DNA of 64,000 nt, taken from assembly GCA_937929935.1 (NCBI GenBank), contig CALFUL010000013.1, forward strand, positions 62,001-126,000, in the 5' to 3' direction. The notes beneath the pieces were generated by a model. The model saw only the letters and a list, made by a program, of their open reading frames with translations. It was not told the origin of the DNA and made no database searches. The position numbers and the translations under genes are program-made. This document shows, piece by piece, positions 47,053-55,364 of this stretch (position 1 is the stretch's first letter; every line of letters starts with the position of its first letter). Origin of the DNA: an uncultured Flavobacteriaceae bacterium (GTDB taxonomy: Bacteria; Bacteroidota; Bacteroidia; Flavobacteriales; Flavobacteriaceae).

Positions 47053-47080
47053 AGCGGTTTGAGTGCATACTCAAACCGCT
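47053..47080 (+). terminator. Terminator after the DJ-1/PfpI gene
   Basis: Perfect 12-bp stem AGCGGTTTGAGT / ACTCAAACCGCT with a 4-base loop, about 30 bases after the stop. The T-tail is short. Confidence 0.7.
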
Positions 47081-47140
47081 TTATGTATTTAATTAAGTAT
47101 AAGTAAGTGCATTTAATCCACTACTGCTCTTATGCTAGCC

Positions 47141-47152
47141 GTTGGCAACAAT
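47141..47152 (+). repeat. GTTGGCAACAAT box, left of the ParDE pair
   Basis: GTTGGCAACAAT recurs as GTTGCCAACAAT at 47754-47765 with one change. The two boxes bracket the toxin-antitoxin genes as direct repeats, like cassette ends. Confidence 0.6.
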
Positions 47153-47170
47153 ATTAAAAAATTTGTAATT

Positions 47171-47191
47171 GGTGTAAATTTGGTGTAAATT
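47171..47191 (+). promoter_or_regulatory. parD promoter/operator with direct repeat GGTGTAAATT
   Basis: GGTGTAAATT occurs twice 11 bases apart (47171, 47182), and TAAATTTG (47175-47182) matches a -7 box. A repeat over the promoter, 24 bases before parD, fits autoregulation by the ParD-ParE complex. Confidence 0.5.
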
Positions 47192-47214
47192 AGAACCAAT
47201 CTAAATATACACTC

Positions 47215-47454
47215 ATGGCAAGACAGAGCATTTCATTTACACAACCAAATGACGAATGGTTAAAATCACAAGTTGATACCCAAGAATATTCAAGTAAAAG
47301 TGAACTTGTTAACGACTTAATCAGACAAGCAAGAAACCAGCAAATCGAAATTGACTGGATTAAAGCTAAATTAGATAAAGCTGAGCATAATGGATTCTCT
47401 AATGATAGCAAGAAACAGATTTTAGCTCAGGCAAAGTCTATAGTTAATGACTGA
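47215..47454 (+). CDS. parD: ParD-family antitoxin
   Basis: A 79-residue protein. The N-terminal ribbon-helix-helix (SISFTQPNDEWLKSQV, then SKSELVNDLIRQAR) is followed by an acidic tail that would wrap the toxin. It overlaps parE by 8 bases. It should bind and block ParE and repress its own promoter. Confidence 0.92.
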   Translation: MARQSISFTQPNDEWLKSQVDTQEYSSKSELVNDLIRQARNQQIEIDWIKAKLDKAEHNGFSNDSKKQILAQAKSIVND

Positions 47455-47734
47455 TTATAAACTAAGTAATGTCTCAAAAAATGACTTGATACGGATTCAT
47501 CGATACGGAGTAAAAAAGTTTGGAATGGTCCAAGCTGACAAATACTTTGATTCTTTTTTTGAGTACTTCAACATCATTGCTCAAAGCCCCTATTCATTCG
47601 AATCAGTTGATTTTATAAAAAAAGGATATAAGCGGTGCATTTGTGGTACCGATAGTATTTATTATAAAATTAATGGAAACATCATTGAAATAATGGCAAT
47701 TGTGGGAAGACAGGATTTAAAAAATATACTTTAA
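47447..47734 (+). CDS. parE: ParE/RelE-superfamily toxin
   Basis: A 95-residue protein with the ParE fold: VSKNDLIRIHRYGVKKFG, the strand YKRCICGTDSIYYKI and the end IIEIMAIVGRQD. ParE toxins inhibit DNA gyrase. It is paired with parD and flanked by GTTGSCAACAAT boxes, and a structured repeat follows its stop. Confidence 0.92.
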   Translation: MTDYKLSNVSKNDLIRIHRYGVKKFGMVQADKYFDSFFEYFNIIAQSPYSFESVDFIKKGYKRCICGTDSIYYKINGNIIEIMAIVGRQDLKNIL

Positions 47735-47753
47735 ACTCTTTCGGGGAAATACT

Positions 47754-47965
47754 GTTGCCAACAATGCTATAATTAATGTGGGGTTTAGGTTTTTACGCCA
47801 AGGTCTGCGTATATTTATGAAGTCGCTAAATTGAAAATTACGCGTCAGCGAAATGTTCAATTTTAGGCTTTGAACAAGAAAAAAAAAGCAAAACAAAAAG
47901 ATTTCGCTATGTGCGTGGCGCAACGGGAATAGTAAATTACCGCCCCACACTAATCATAACCAAGG
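47754..47965 (+). repeat. Non-coding foldable repeat, copy 2
   Basis: Starts with GTTGCCAACAATGCTATAA. The ends pair: ATTAATGTGGGG (47772-47783) with CCCCACACTAAT (47943-47954), one mismatch. Inside, TTTAC pairs GTAAA, GCGTAT pairs ATGTGC and GAAGTC pairs GATTTC with G-T pairs, around a central hairpin TAAATTGAA / TTCAATTTTA. The pairs are nested, giving one long arm. The minus-strand ORF 47717-47950 over it is chance. Confidence 0.7.
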
Positions 47966-47989
47966 CGTATTTTAAGACATGACATTTCA

Positions 47990-48649
47990 ATGAACTCAAA
48001 AGAATATTACAAAATACTTCATACACCCTTACAAGAAAAGGACGATACCTCATTAATATATGGAGGAGGAATTTTTTTAGTTTTATTCGTAGTCATCAAT
48101 TTTATTCCAATTGAACTCGCATTGAGAATGCCAGTTTTACTGGTAATTGTATTTATTTCAGTTTTTTGGGCAATACACAGAGCTGAAATTCTTAATAGAA
48201 ACAAAATCATTTGGGGAATATGCGCTTTTATTTTTCCTCCAATAACTTTAATTATTCTGGGTCTAATGGGTACCAAAATTGGTATAAAACCTATTAAGAA
48301 ATTAGTATATGAACACCGAAAAAAATATGAAGAAAAAATACTAAATAACAAACTACCAGAAAAAGATGCCGTTGCATTGAATTCAAAAATTTATACTGAG
48401 CTATCAGCGCAATTAAAGAAAGACATTTCAAGTAAATTTAACGAGTTGAACATCGAACCTGATAGCGAACCAAACCAACCTTCATCACCTAGTCGGTTTA
48501 CCATTTGGATTGGTGGTCTCACTACCTCTTTATCTGCCACAAAAAGTAATAACAATACTATAATCAAAGCTAGAAACGGATACATTTTTAATTTTATTAT
48601 TTTAATACTAATTATAGCTGTTTTGATTTATGTAATCATTAAATCATAG
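47990..48649 (+). CDS. Membrane protein, unknown
   Basis: A 219-residue protein with membrane helices at about 24-41, 46-63, 72-92 and a last one at 196-216. The middle is charged and helical with a Pro/Ser-rich linker (EPNQPSSPSR). Not recognised. It follows the structured repeat directly and stands alone, so it may be a cassette gene. Confidence 0.6.
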   Translation: MNSKEYYKILHTPLQEKDDTSLIYGGGIFLVLFVVINFIPIELALRMPVLLVIVFISVFWAIHRAEILNRNKIIWGICAFIFPPITLIILGLMGTKIGIKPIKKLVYEHRKKYEEKILNNKLPEKDAVALNSKIYTELSAQLKKDISSKFNELNIEPDSEPNQPSSPSRFTIWIGGLTTSLSATKSNNNTIIKARNGYIFNFIILILIIAVLIYVIIKS

Positions 48650-48725
48650 CAAATATTACCGTGCTGTAAAACAGCCTATTAAAAAATAGATATTCTCATA
48701 CCAATTGGCAAAGAGCTAAAAGAAG

Positions 48726-49484
48726 ATGGAAATACAATTAATAAGAAACGCAACATTAAAAATTAAATACGCCAACAAAACTATCTTGGTTGATCCAATG
48801 CTTTGTGAAAAAGAAACAATTCCGCCATTTATGAAGGGATTAAAAAAAAATCCAACCGTAGAATTACCAACCACCATTGAAACTATCATCAATGATGTTG
48901 ATGCCGTTATGGTAACCCATTCGCATCCTGATCATTTTGACTCTGTCTCTAGTGAAATGTTGGCTGAAAATATTCCAATATTTGCTACCCCTGCGGATAA
49001 AGACTTTTTCTCAAAACAAAATTTCAGTAATATCTCTATTGTTGAAGAACAAATAAGCTGGCAAGAAATTAACGTCACTAGAATTGAAGGACAACATGGT
49101 AGCGGACCCGTACTACCTCACATGGGGGAAGTTTCAGAGTTTGTGCTTCAATCAGAAAATGAGCCAACAATGTATATTGTCAGTGATACTATATTGGTTG
49201 ATGCGGTTAAAGATGCGATAACAAAATATAAACCTAAAGTCATTGTAACCAATTCTGGAAATGGTGTTTTTCCGGGTCTAGAACAATTTCCGGTAATAAT
49301 GGATGAAAAACAAACTGTTGAAGTTGCAAAATTAGCCAGTGATGCGACTATTATTGCCGTACATCTTGAGTCAATAGATTTTAATAAGGCTACCCGTCAA
49401 TCTTTGAGGAATTTTGCAGCTAAAGAGGGTATTTCAGCAACGCAATTATTGATTCCTTCGGATGGAGAAACAGTTAAAATTTAA
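48726..49484 (+). CDS. MBL-fold metallo-hydrolase (UlaG-like)
   Basis: A 252-residue metallo-beta-lactamase-fold protein. The zinc motif HxHxDH is VTHSHPDHFDSV near residue 65. Other ligands are in GQHGSG, VSDTILVD and VHLESIDF. It resembles UlaG-type lactonases and related hydrolases; the substrate is unknown. Confidence 0.85.
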   Translation: MEIQLIRNATLKIKYANKTILVDPMLCEKETIPPFMKGLKKNPTVELPTTIETIINDVDAVMVTHSHPDHFDSVSSEMLAENIPIFATPADKDFFSKQNFSNISIVEEQISWQEINVTRIEGQHGSGPVLPHMGEVSEFVLQSENEPTMYIVSDTILVDAVKDAITKYKPKVIVTNSGNGVFPGLEQFPVIMDEKQTVEVAKLASDATIIAVHLESIDFNKATRQSLRNFAAKEGISATQLLIPSDGETVKI

Positions 49485-49526
49485 AAAAGCGATTACTATA
49501 GTTGATTAAGGCATAATAGAATATCA

Positions 49527-50330
49527 ATGATAAAAATCATCCCCATACTAACCTTTCTCTTTTTGACTATTCATACATCAGGACAAAATTGCGAGTATGT
49601 TGCGTATTTTAGGTTGACTGATTTAGCTATTAAAGAATGTAAAAAAGAGAATTTTAAAGAAGCCAAGAAGAATTTCAAACTAGCATTTGAGAAAACAGTA
49701 TTTCCACAAGGTCATGACTTAAGTTACGCCCTTTTTACCGCGAACAAGTTAAAAGATGACCAATGGAGCCTGCAGGTGGCCAAAAAGCTTGCCGAAGGAG
49801 GAATTCCGCTAAAGTACTTTGCGCAATTCAAAAAGAAGAAATGGTATAAAGAATTTCAGGCTAACTTTCACAAATATGATGAACACTACAAAGAACATTT
49901 TGATTTAGATTTAAAGAATCGATTCTTAGATATTTATCAAAAGGACTTTGAACGTAATCAACAATATCACGAGTGGCGAGAAGGCAAAATTGAATTGACC
50001 TTACAAGAACTAATCGATGGTGCTACTCAAGTAACATCAGAATTTAAAGAGTTCATTGATGAATATGGATTTCCTAGTGAGCAAAAGATGGGCTACAACT
50101 ATGTACGTCGCATAAATCGTATTGAGGAATATAGTTCTGTAACACTACTCATTCATGTTTTTCAGATAGGAGATTTGACATTTAAAGACCGCATTGATGA
50201 TTTTACTTGCTCAGGCGGAATTCATTCAAAATATAATAAAACCTTACATGAGATTCGCGGCTTTGGAAATGGAACCGGAATTAAACAAGAAATGGAAACC
50301 AGATATACCAAATACAGAGGTGCGGAATAA
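49527..50330 (+). CDS. Secreted protein, unknown
   Basis: A 267-residue protein with signal peptide ending IHTSGQ. The mature part begins with a helical, TPR-like region (AIKECKKENFKEAKKNFKLAFEK, split), then a mixed region. The family is known to me only as flavobacterial hypotheticals. It precedes the lipoprotein gene at 50362 by 31 bp. Confidence 0.6.
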   Translation: MIKIIPILTFLFLTIHTSGQNCEYVAYFRLTDLAIKECKKENFKEAKKNFKLAFEKTVFPQGHDLSYALFTANKLKDDQWSLQVAKKLAEGGIPLKYFAQFKKKKWYKEFQANFHKYDEHYKEHFDLDLKNRFLDIYQKDFERNQQYHEWREGKIELTLQELIDGATQVTSEFKEFIDEYGFPSEQKMGYNYVRRINRIEEYSSVTLLIHVFQIGDLTFKDRIDDFTCSGGIHSKYNKTLHEIRGFGNGTGIKQEMETRYTKYRGAE

Positions 50331-50361
50331 TTCAATTTAATACCTTTAAAAAAATTGAAAA

Positions 50362-50943
50362 TTGAAAACAAAATTTTTTCTTATTCTCATTTTATCTCTT
50401 GTACTATCATGTTCGAGCAGTTCTAAATTACTAAGACCTCAAATACAACCTGAAATACCAATAGCTGAATTATGTAGCAAGGGTATTTTACCCTTTAATA
50501 CTAATTACAAAAAATCATATTATAAAATTTTGCCCTACCTATTTTTTAATGAAGGCGGGACATTCATCAAAATTCATGGAGATTTTTACAACCTAAAATT
50601 TAATAGTAATTCTGATATTAATATTATGCCCGGGTTTTGGAGTGATTATGGGTCTCATCAAAATTCATTAATAGTTCTTGTATCACTGAGTGAAACCTCA
50701 AAATTACCGCTAAAAGATATTCCTATATCAGTTGAATCGAGCAAGCATGGAACTTTTGAAAAGGAAAAACTTATTGGAAATCAAGGTATAAATAGGGTGC
50801 AACAAAGAATCTTATTTGTAAAAAAACTAGAATTAGAAAATGAGTACGATGTATTGAATAAAATCAATGATGACGTAATTACTGTTACTATTGGCGGTCA
50901 GATTTATAAATTTTTAAACCCTGAATTAAGTTTGGATTACTAA
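50362..50943 (+). CDS. Lipoprotein, unknown
   Basis: A 193-residue lipoprotein with a TTG start and signal ending ILSLVLSC (Cys 17), followed by a Ser stretch. The mature part is beta-rich, with no motif recognised. Probably co-transcribed with the preceding secreted protein gene. Confidence 0.6.
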   Translation: MKTKFFLILILSLVLSCSSSSKLLRPQIQPEIPIAELCSKGILPFNTNYKKSYYKILPYLFFNEGGTFIKIHGDFYNLKFNSNSDINIMPGFWSDYGSHQNSLIVLVSLSETSKLPLKDIPISVESSKHGTFEKEKLIGNQGINRVQQRILFVKKLELENEYDVLNKINDDVITVTIGGQIYKFLNPELSLDY

Positions 50944-51010
50944 AACCACTAACCCGCTCTTACGAGTTTCACAATCCTGCCAAAGTAGTAATTTGAAAAG
51001 TTAATCATAG

Positions 51011-52057
51011 TTACACTTTCCCCCACCTAACATAAATCCAATTAAAGAATAACACACTTAGAACGCAAAGCAATGCCACTAGCGGTGTTGAAAACAAAGT
51101 GAGTATCGTAAAAATGGCCCCGTAATATATAGAGTAGACTACTAAAGAAAATCCAAAGCGAAGGGTTGCTGAGAATTCAGGCTCCCAAATTTTGGGTTTG
51201 ACCACTAGTTTCCAAAAAATGAGAACTGGAAAATTCAAGAACCAAAAAATACTTTTTAAAAGCATGCCCATAATACTAGAACCACTTTTCAAATTTTCTA
51301 CTGTATCTAATTTTAGGGTTTCGATTGTCTTATTGACAGCTTCAGGTTGCATGTAATCAACTTCAAGGGCATCAAGTTGTTTTTCTATTTCGTCATAAGT
51401 ATCTACAGACGCAATATGCGTAGTTAACTTTTTCATTCGCTCACTAACCAATTCTTTGATTGCTGCGACTGATTCTCTAACTTTTAAAGGGTTATAGTAT
51501 TCTTTTACCGCAATTGGTTCGCCATAATGTATGGCCGCCTTATCAGGAAAAGCCATCATATTCTTATAATTCAACCCAACGGGTACCATTTGAATATCTA
51601 AATCGGGGTGTGCCTCTAAGGTCGCAAATAAGATTCTAGTAAAACCTTTACTCAAGGGCCGTACCCGTCTTTGAAGGTTGTGATTTGCTTCAGGAAAAAT
51701 GAGTAATGCTTCTTTATTTTTCAATAATGCTGTACACGATTCAAACACCGCCTGATTATTCTTTAAAGCATCACGACCATCACGAATGCGATATATAGGA
51801 AGCATTTGAAAAAACTTAAATACAGCTCTAAATACACTATTTTCAAATACATCAGATCGCGCTAAAAAAAAAGGTTTTCTAGTGCAATCAATGACAATTA
51901 AAAGCGAATCTAAAAGCGCATTTTGATGATTGGGTAAGAATAGTACTGGTTTATCTTTTGGCACATTATCGAGTCCCTTAACTATTATTTTTCCAAAGTA
52001 TAGGTGCAGGGCTGCCTTAATGATTGTTTTTACAATTTGATACGCGAAGTTTTTCAA
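51011..52057 (-). CDS. Lysophospholipid acyltransferase (PlsC family)
   Basis: A 348-residue protein. The catalytic H-x4-D motif is LPNHQNALLDS near residue 43, followed by FLARSDVFEN and the FPEANHNL motif near 120. Two membrane helices lie at the C-terminus (about 270-335). It transfers acyl chains to glycerophospholipids at the inner membrane. It is one base beyond the stop of the symporter gene, so they form one unit. Confidence 0.85.
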   Translation of the reverse strand: MKNFAYQIVKTIIKAALHLYFGKIIVKGLDNVPKDKPVLFLPNHQNALLDSLLIVIDCTRKPFFLARSDVFENSVFRAVFKFFQMLPIYRIRDGRDALKNNQAVFESCTALLKNKEALLIFPEANHNLQRRVRPLSKGFTRILFATLEAHPDLDIQMVPVGLNYKNMMAFPDKAAIHYGEPIAVKEYYNPLKVRESVAAIKELVSERMKKLTTHIASVDTYDEIEKQLDALEVDYMQPEAVNKTIETLKLDTVENLKSGSSIMGMLLKSIFWFLNFPVLIFWKLVVKPKIWEPEFSATLRFGFSLVVYSIYYGAIFTILTLFSTPLVALLCVLSVLFFNWIYVRWGKV

Positions 52058-52058
52058 T

Positions 52059-52973
52059 TCAAATGTCTTTATTGAATTTATATTGTCCCCAAATACTTGC
52101 TAAGACCAATCCAGATACAATATGCCATATGCCCCAAAAGGCCGCCAATAATGCCATACCTCCTAAGCCATCAAAGAAAGTAAAGATGAGTAATAATCCC
52201 AATCCAGAATTTTGAATTCCAGTTTCTATGGTAATACTTCTAGTATCTGCGTTTGATAATTTAAATAAGCGAGCTAGTGAAAATCCTGTAAAGAAAGCGA
52301 GCAAATTATGTGCTAGTACCAAGAAAAAAACAAGAGCCACATACTCTAAAAACACAGCGCTATTATTAAATAAAGCTATGAAAATTAAGGCCACAAAAAA
52401 TACAAGTGATAAAACCTTTAATAGTTTAGAGAGTTTTTTAGCCAATTGAGGTTTTAGGTGCTTGACCCACATACCCAAAACTAAAGGTATGCCTAAAAGC
52501 AACGCCACTAATTTGATCATTTTTAATGGCGAAATGGCAACCTCTAAAAGTATGCGTTCAGTTGGGGCATACAAAGAACCCCAAAATTGCAAATTCAAAG
52601 GCGTCATGAAAATAGCCATGACCGTTGCAATTGCTGTCAATGATATTGATAATGCTGTATTACCTTTCGCCAAATGGCTTATAAAATTTGAAATGTTACC
52701 GCCAGGGCAGGCTGCCACCATAAACATACCCAATGCAAAACTGGGCAACGGTTCTAACCAATAAATCAAAACAAAAGTGACCGCTGGCAATAGAATAAAC
52801 TGACTAAAAACCCCAACAAGAATGGGTTTTGGATTTTTTAAAAGTGCCTTGAAATCTTGAATTGAAATATCTAAGGCGATACCAAACATGACTAATGACA
52901 ACGCTAAATTTAAGGCCCAAAGCGTTTGCTCGTCAAAATTTATTTGAATGCTGTCAATAAAAGAAGTAGTCAA
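52059..52973 (-). CDS. Bile acid:sodium symporter family protein
   Basis: A 304-residue protein with nine to ten membrane helices. The BASS-family sodium-site segment AACPGGNISNFISHLAKGN lies near residue 87, and ETGIQNSGLGLLL near 250 matches the second conserved region. It carries an organic anion with sodium; the substrate is not told by sequence. Directly upstream of the acyltransferase gene. Confidence 0.92.
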   Translation of the reverse strand: MTTSFIDSIQINFDEQTLWALNLALSLVMFGIALDISIQDFKALLKNPKPILVGVFSQFILLPAVTFVLIYWLEPLPSFALGMFMVAACPGGNISNFISHLAKGNTALSISLTAIATVMAIFMTPLNLQFWGSLYAPTERILLEVAISPLKMIKLVALLLGIPLVLGMWVKHLKPQLAKKLSKLLKVLSLVFFVALIFIALFNNSAVFLEYVALVFFLVLAHNLLAFFTGFSLARLFKLSNADTRSITIETGIQNSGLGLLLIFTFFDGLGGMALLAAFWGIWHIVSGLVLASIWGQYKFNKDI

Positions 52974-53075
52974 TGTTGGCTTGCTTGATTAAAGACGTTG
53001 AAGTTAAAAAATCACTTTAGGTATATCAACTAATCACTGAAATACTTTTAACTTTAAACTTTAAAAAGAAGTAAG

Positions 53076-53636
53076 ATGGCAATGACCCCAAGTAATATGA
53101 TGCCTTTAGGTACCGTGGCACCTGATTTTAATTTACCTGATACCGTGAGTGAAACGCATATGTCACTGCAGGCTATCAAAGGCAAAAAAGGCACCCTCGT
53201 TGCCTTTATTTGTAACCACTGCCCTTTTGTAATTCACATCAACCCAGAATTCTCAAATATGGCGAAAGAATATCAAGAAAAAGGTATTGGGTTTGTGGCT
53301 ATTTCAAGTAATGATGCTGAAAATTATCCGCAAGATGGGCCCCATTTAATGAAGCAAACGGCTGAAGAAAATAACTATACGTTTCCGTATCTCTATGATG
53401 AAAATCAAACTATAGCAATGGCGTATGATGCTGCGTGTACTCCTGATTTTTATTTGTTTGATGCGCAATTAAAACTCGTGTATCGTGGGCAACTTGATGA
53501 CTCAAGACCCGGAAACGGACTGCCCGTGAATGGTAAAGATATACGTGATGCTGTGAATGCCTTACTCGAAAATAAATCGATTGACCCCAATCAAAAACCA
53601 AGTATTGGCTGTAATATCAAATGGTTGGCCCCCTAG
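53076..53636 (+). CDS. Thioredoxin-like redoxin (AhpC/TSA type)
   Basis: A 186-residue protein. PLGTVAPDFNLPD begins the domain and the redox site is FICNHCPFV (CxxC near residues 47-50). No signal peptide, so it is cytoplasmic. The family reduces disulfides or peroxides. The stop lies within a repeat CCCCCTAGCCCCCAAAGGGGG. Confidence 0.9.
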   Translation: MAMTPSNMMPLGTVAPDFNLPDTVSETHMSLQAIKGKKGTLVAFICNHCPFVIHINPEFSNMAKEYQEKGIGFVAISSNDAENYPQDGPHLMKQTAEENNYTFPYLYDENQTIAMAYDAACTPDFYLFDAQLKLVYRGQLDDSRPGNGLPVNGKDIRDAVNALLENKSIDPNQKPSIGCNIKWLAP

Positions 53637-53652
53637 CCCCCAAAGGGGGAAT
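53627..53652 (+). repeat. C-run/G-run palindromic repeat at the redoxin stop
   Basis: GGCCCCCTAGCCCCCAAAGGGGGAAT includes the hairpin CCCCC-AAA-GGGGG (53637-53649). It looks like the short C/G repeat scattered in Bacteroidota genomes and may end transcription. Confidence 0.6.
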
Positions 53653-53701
53653 TATGTGATGTAATCCTAATTCATTTTAAATCACAAAATAACTAAAATG
53701 C

Positions 53702-53835
53702 CAGTTCGAGTGATTTTGAGGAACGTAAAATAGCTTGCCCGACTTTTGGCGAGTATCGAGAACCAATTAAGACTTTAAAATTCTTATTCTCAATATAAAT
53801 TTCACTCATCGTAATCGTAAAATTCACTCGAATTG
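53702..53835. repeat. 134-bp element bounded by inverted repeats
   Basis: CAGTTCGAGTGA (53702-53713) is the reverse complement of TCACTCGAATTG (53824-53835) except for one base. It sits between the redoxin and the broken cupin gene. The inside (GAGTATCGAGAACC) resembles intergenic repeats I have seen in this family. No ORF. Confidence 0.5.
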
Positions 53836-53858
53836 ACAGAATTTTATAAAACCAATAA

Positions 53859-54179
53859 ATGAAAATAAATTCAAAAGATACGCTAGAGCAAAAAGCGATG
53901 CTGTTTTTAAAAATATATTTGAACATGGCATCTTAATCAGTTGAAGTTTATAAACCCAAAACTATTGATTTACAAAAGCCACATGATCGCGATGAAGTCT
54001 ACGTGATTATTTCTGGTCAAGACGAATTCATTAATCAAGATGCAAGAACCACCTTCGAAACCGGAGATTTGTTTTTTGTAAAAGCAGGAAATGAACACCG
54101 GTTTGAAAATTTTACTGATGATTTTTCAACGTGGGTATTGTTCTACGTACCAAAAGGAGGGGAGAATTCACAACTATGA
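53859..54179 (+). pseudogene. Cupin-domain protein with two compensating frameshifts
   Basis: ATG 53859 gives MKINSKDTLEQK, then the next frame gives SDAVFKNIFEHG, then the first frame resumes as SVEVYKPKTIDLQKPHDRDEVYVIISG and runs to TGA 54177. In the first frame there is a stop (TAA) before SVEVY. Adding one A to the run in CAAAAAGC and removing one from TTAATC restores a whole cupin of about 107 residues. The cupin metal motif HDRDEVYVIISG, ETGDLFFVKAGNEHRFEN is intact. Missing from the ORF track. Confidence 0.75.
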
Positions 54180-54707
54180 TAACCAGCCTTCCCGTTGCGT
54201 TAAGGTTTCAATATGAGCAAAATGATGATGACCATGCCAAACATATTTGGCAATATTCTCTTCGACTGTTACGGCTATATTTCCTTCAGGATGTATGTAA
54301 TGTCTTTTTAAATCATCCGTAGATAATCCTTTTAAAAAATAAACCAACTTAGCGTGTAAAGCAGTGATATACGTTAATGACATCTGAATTGGTGCCGTTT
54401 TCGCATCAAATAACTTACTCCATTCTTTTTCTTCATAAGCTTTGATCAAAGGTTCATTTTCAGTCATGGCCCATTTAAAACGGGTGTAACTGTGGTGATG
54501 ACTATCAGCAATATGATGTATGACTTGCCTGACTGTCCATCCGCCAGGTCGATAGGGCGTATTTAATTGTTCTTCGGAAAAATCAGCCACTAATTTTTCT
54601 AGTCTTTCAGGAAGAATTTCTAAACTATGAATCCAATCTTCTATTTGTTTTACATCTTTAGCGGGTACATATGTAAATTTTCCTATGGGATATTTCAGTT
54701 TTTCCAT
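54174..54707 (-). CDS. DinB/YfiT-family metal-dependent transferase
   Basis: A 177-residue DinB-superfamily four-helix protein starting LKYPIGKF. Metal His are in VIHHIADSHHHSY near residue 65 and WHGHHHFAHI near 160, the YfiT (BstA) pattern. BstA proteins add thiols such as bacillithiol to toxic compounds; the thiol used here is unknown. Its stop overlaps the stop of the cupin pseudogene on the other strand. Confidence 0.88.
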   Translation of the reverse strand: MEKLKYPIGKFTYVPAKDVKQIEDWIHSLEILPERLEKLVADFSEEQLNTPYRPGGWTVRQVIHHIADSHHHSYTRFKWAMTENEPLIKAYEEKEWSKLFDAKTAPIQMSLTYITALHAKLVYFLKGLSTDDLKRHYIHPEGNIAVTVEENIAKYVWHGHHHFAHIETLTQREGWLS

Positions 54708-54839
54708 GACTTAAAAGTACTAAACTTTGGCACCAAAATTCATGTAAAAAAGAAGATAATTATGGGGTTAAAAAAATAAAAAGTAGGGTAAATAGATGAA
54801 CAAGTTGTTTCAGCTACAACAAACAATTAATTCAAAAAA

Positions 54840-55358
54840 ATGAAACTTAAAAGACTTACCACTCTCTTGCTTTTCAGTATTCTCTTTCAGAGTTGCTGTA
54901 CTTTTTACGGAGACTGTGAAGACAGGTTTGATGATTCATTTATAGCATCAAACTTTACCCCAGTGGTCATAAAAAGAGCTGATTTTGAGGCCTCTATAAA
55001 TTTATCAAATTCAACAGCGATTGGCACCTCAGGAAAAATTTATATAGTTAATAATACATTGTTTATCAATGAGTTAAATAAAGGTTTTCATATTTATGAT
55101 AATAGTGACCCTAGCAACCCTAAGGCCCTTAAATTTTTAGAAGCCCCCGGTTCAACTGACCTTGCCATTCGAGATAATATGATTTACATCAATCAGGCTA
55201 CTGACTTAATTGCGGTGCAGTTTAACGCAACTACAAATGAAATCAGTTTAAAAAAGCGTATTTCAAACACCTTTCCACCGCTTCGTTCTCCAGATGGCTT
55301 TGAGGCGTATGATATTCCTGAAAATTCAGTAGTTGTTGATTGGAAACCTAAAAATTAA
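54840..55358 (+). CDS. LVIVD-like beta-propeller lipoprotein (partial set of repeats)
   Basis: A 172-residue lipoprotein; signal ends LFQSC (Cys 19). The mature part has LVIVD-type strands: NTLFINELNKGFHIYDNSDPSNPKAL (split) and TDLAIRDNMIYINQATDLIAVQ. It is shorter than a full propeller. It precedes a related lipoprotein gene by 6 bp, so the two are a unit. A box AAAGTAGGGTAAAT lies 47 bases upstream. Confidence 0.75.
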   Translation: MKLKRLTTLLLFSILFQSCCTFYGDCEDRFDDSFIASNFTPVVIKRADFEASINLSNSTAIGTSGKIYIVNNTLFINELNKGFHIYDNSDPSNPKALKFLEAPGSTDLAIRDNMIYINQATDLIAVQFNATTNEISLKKRISNTFPPLRSPDGFEAYDIPENSVVVDWKPKN

Positions 55359-55364
55359 ATAAGC

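Noticed and set aside
47717-47950. 77-residue minus ORF after parE
   Set aside because: Lies within the foldable non-coding repeat and has no family likeness.
53693-53926. 77-residue minus ORF
   Set aside because: Covers the inverted-repeat element and the antisense of the cupin remnant; low-complexity shadow.
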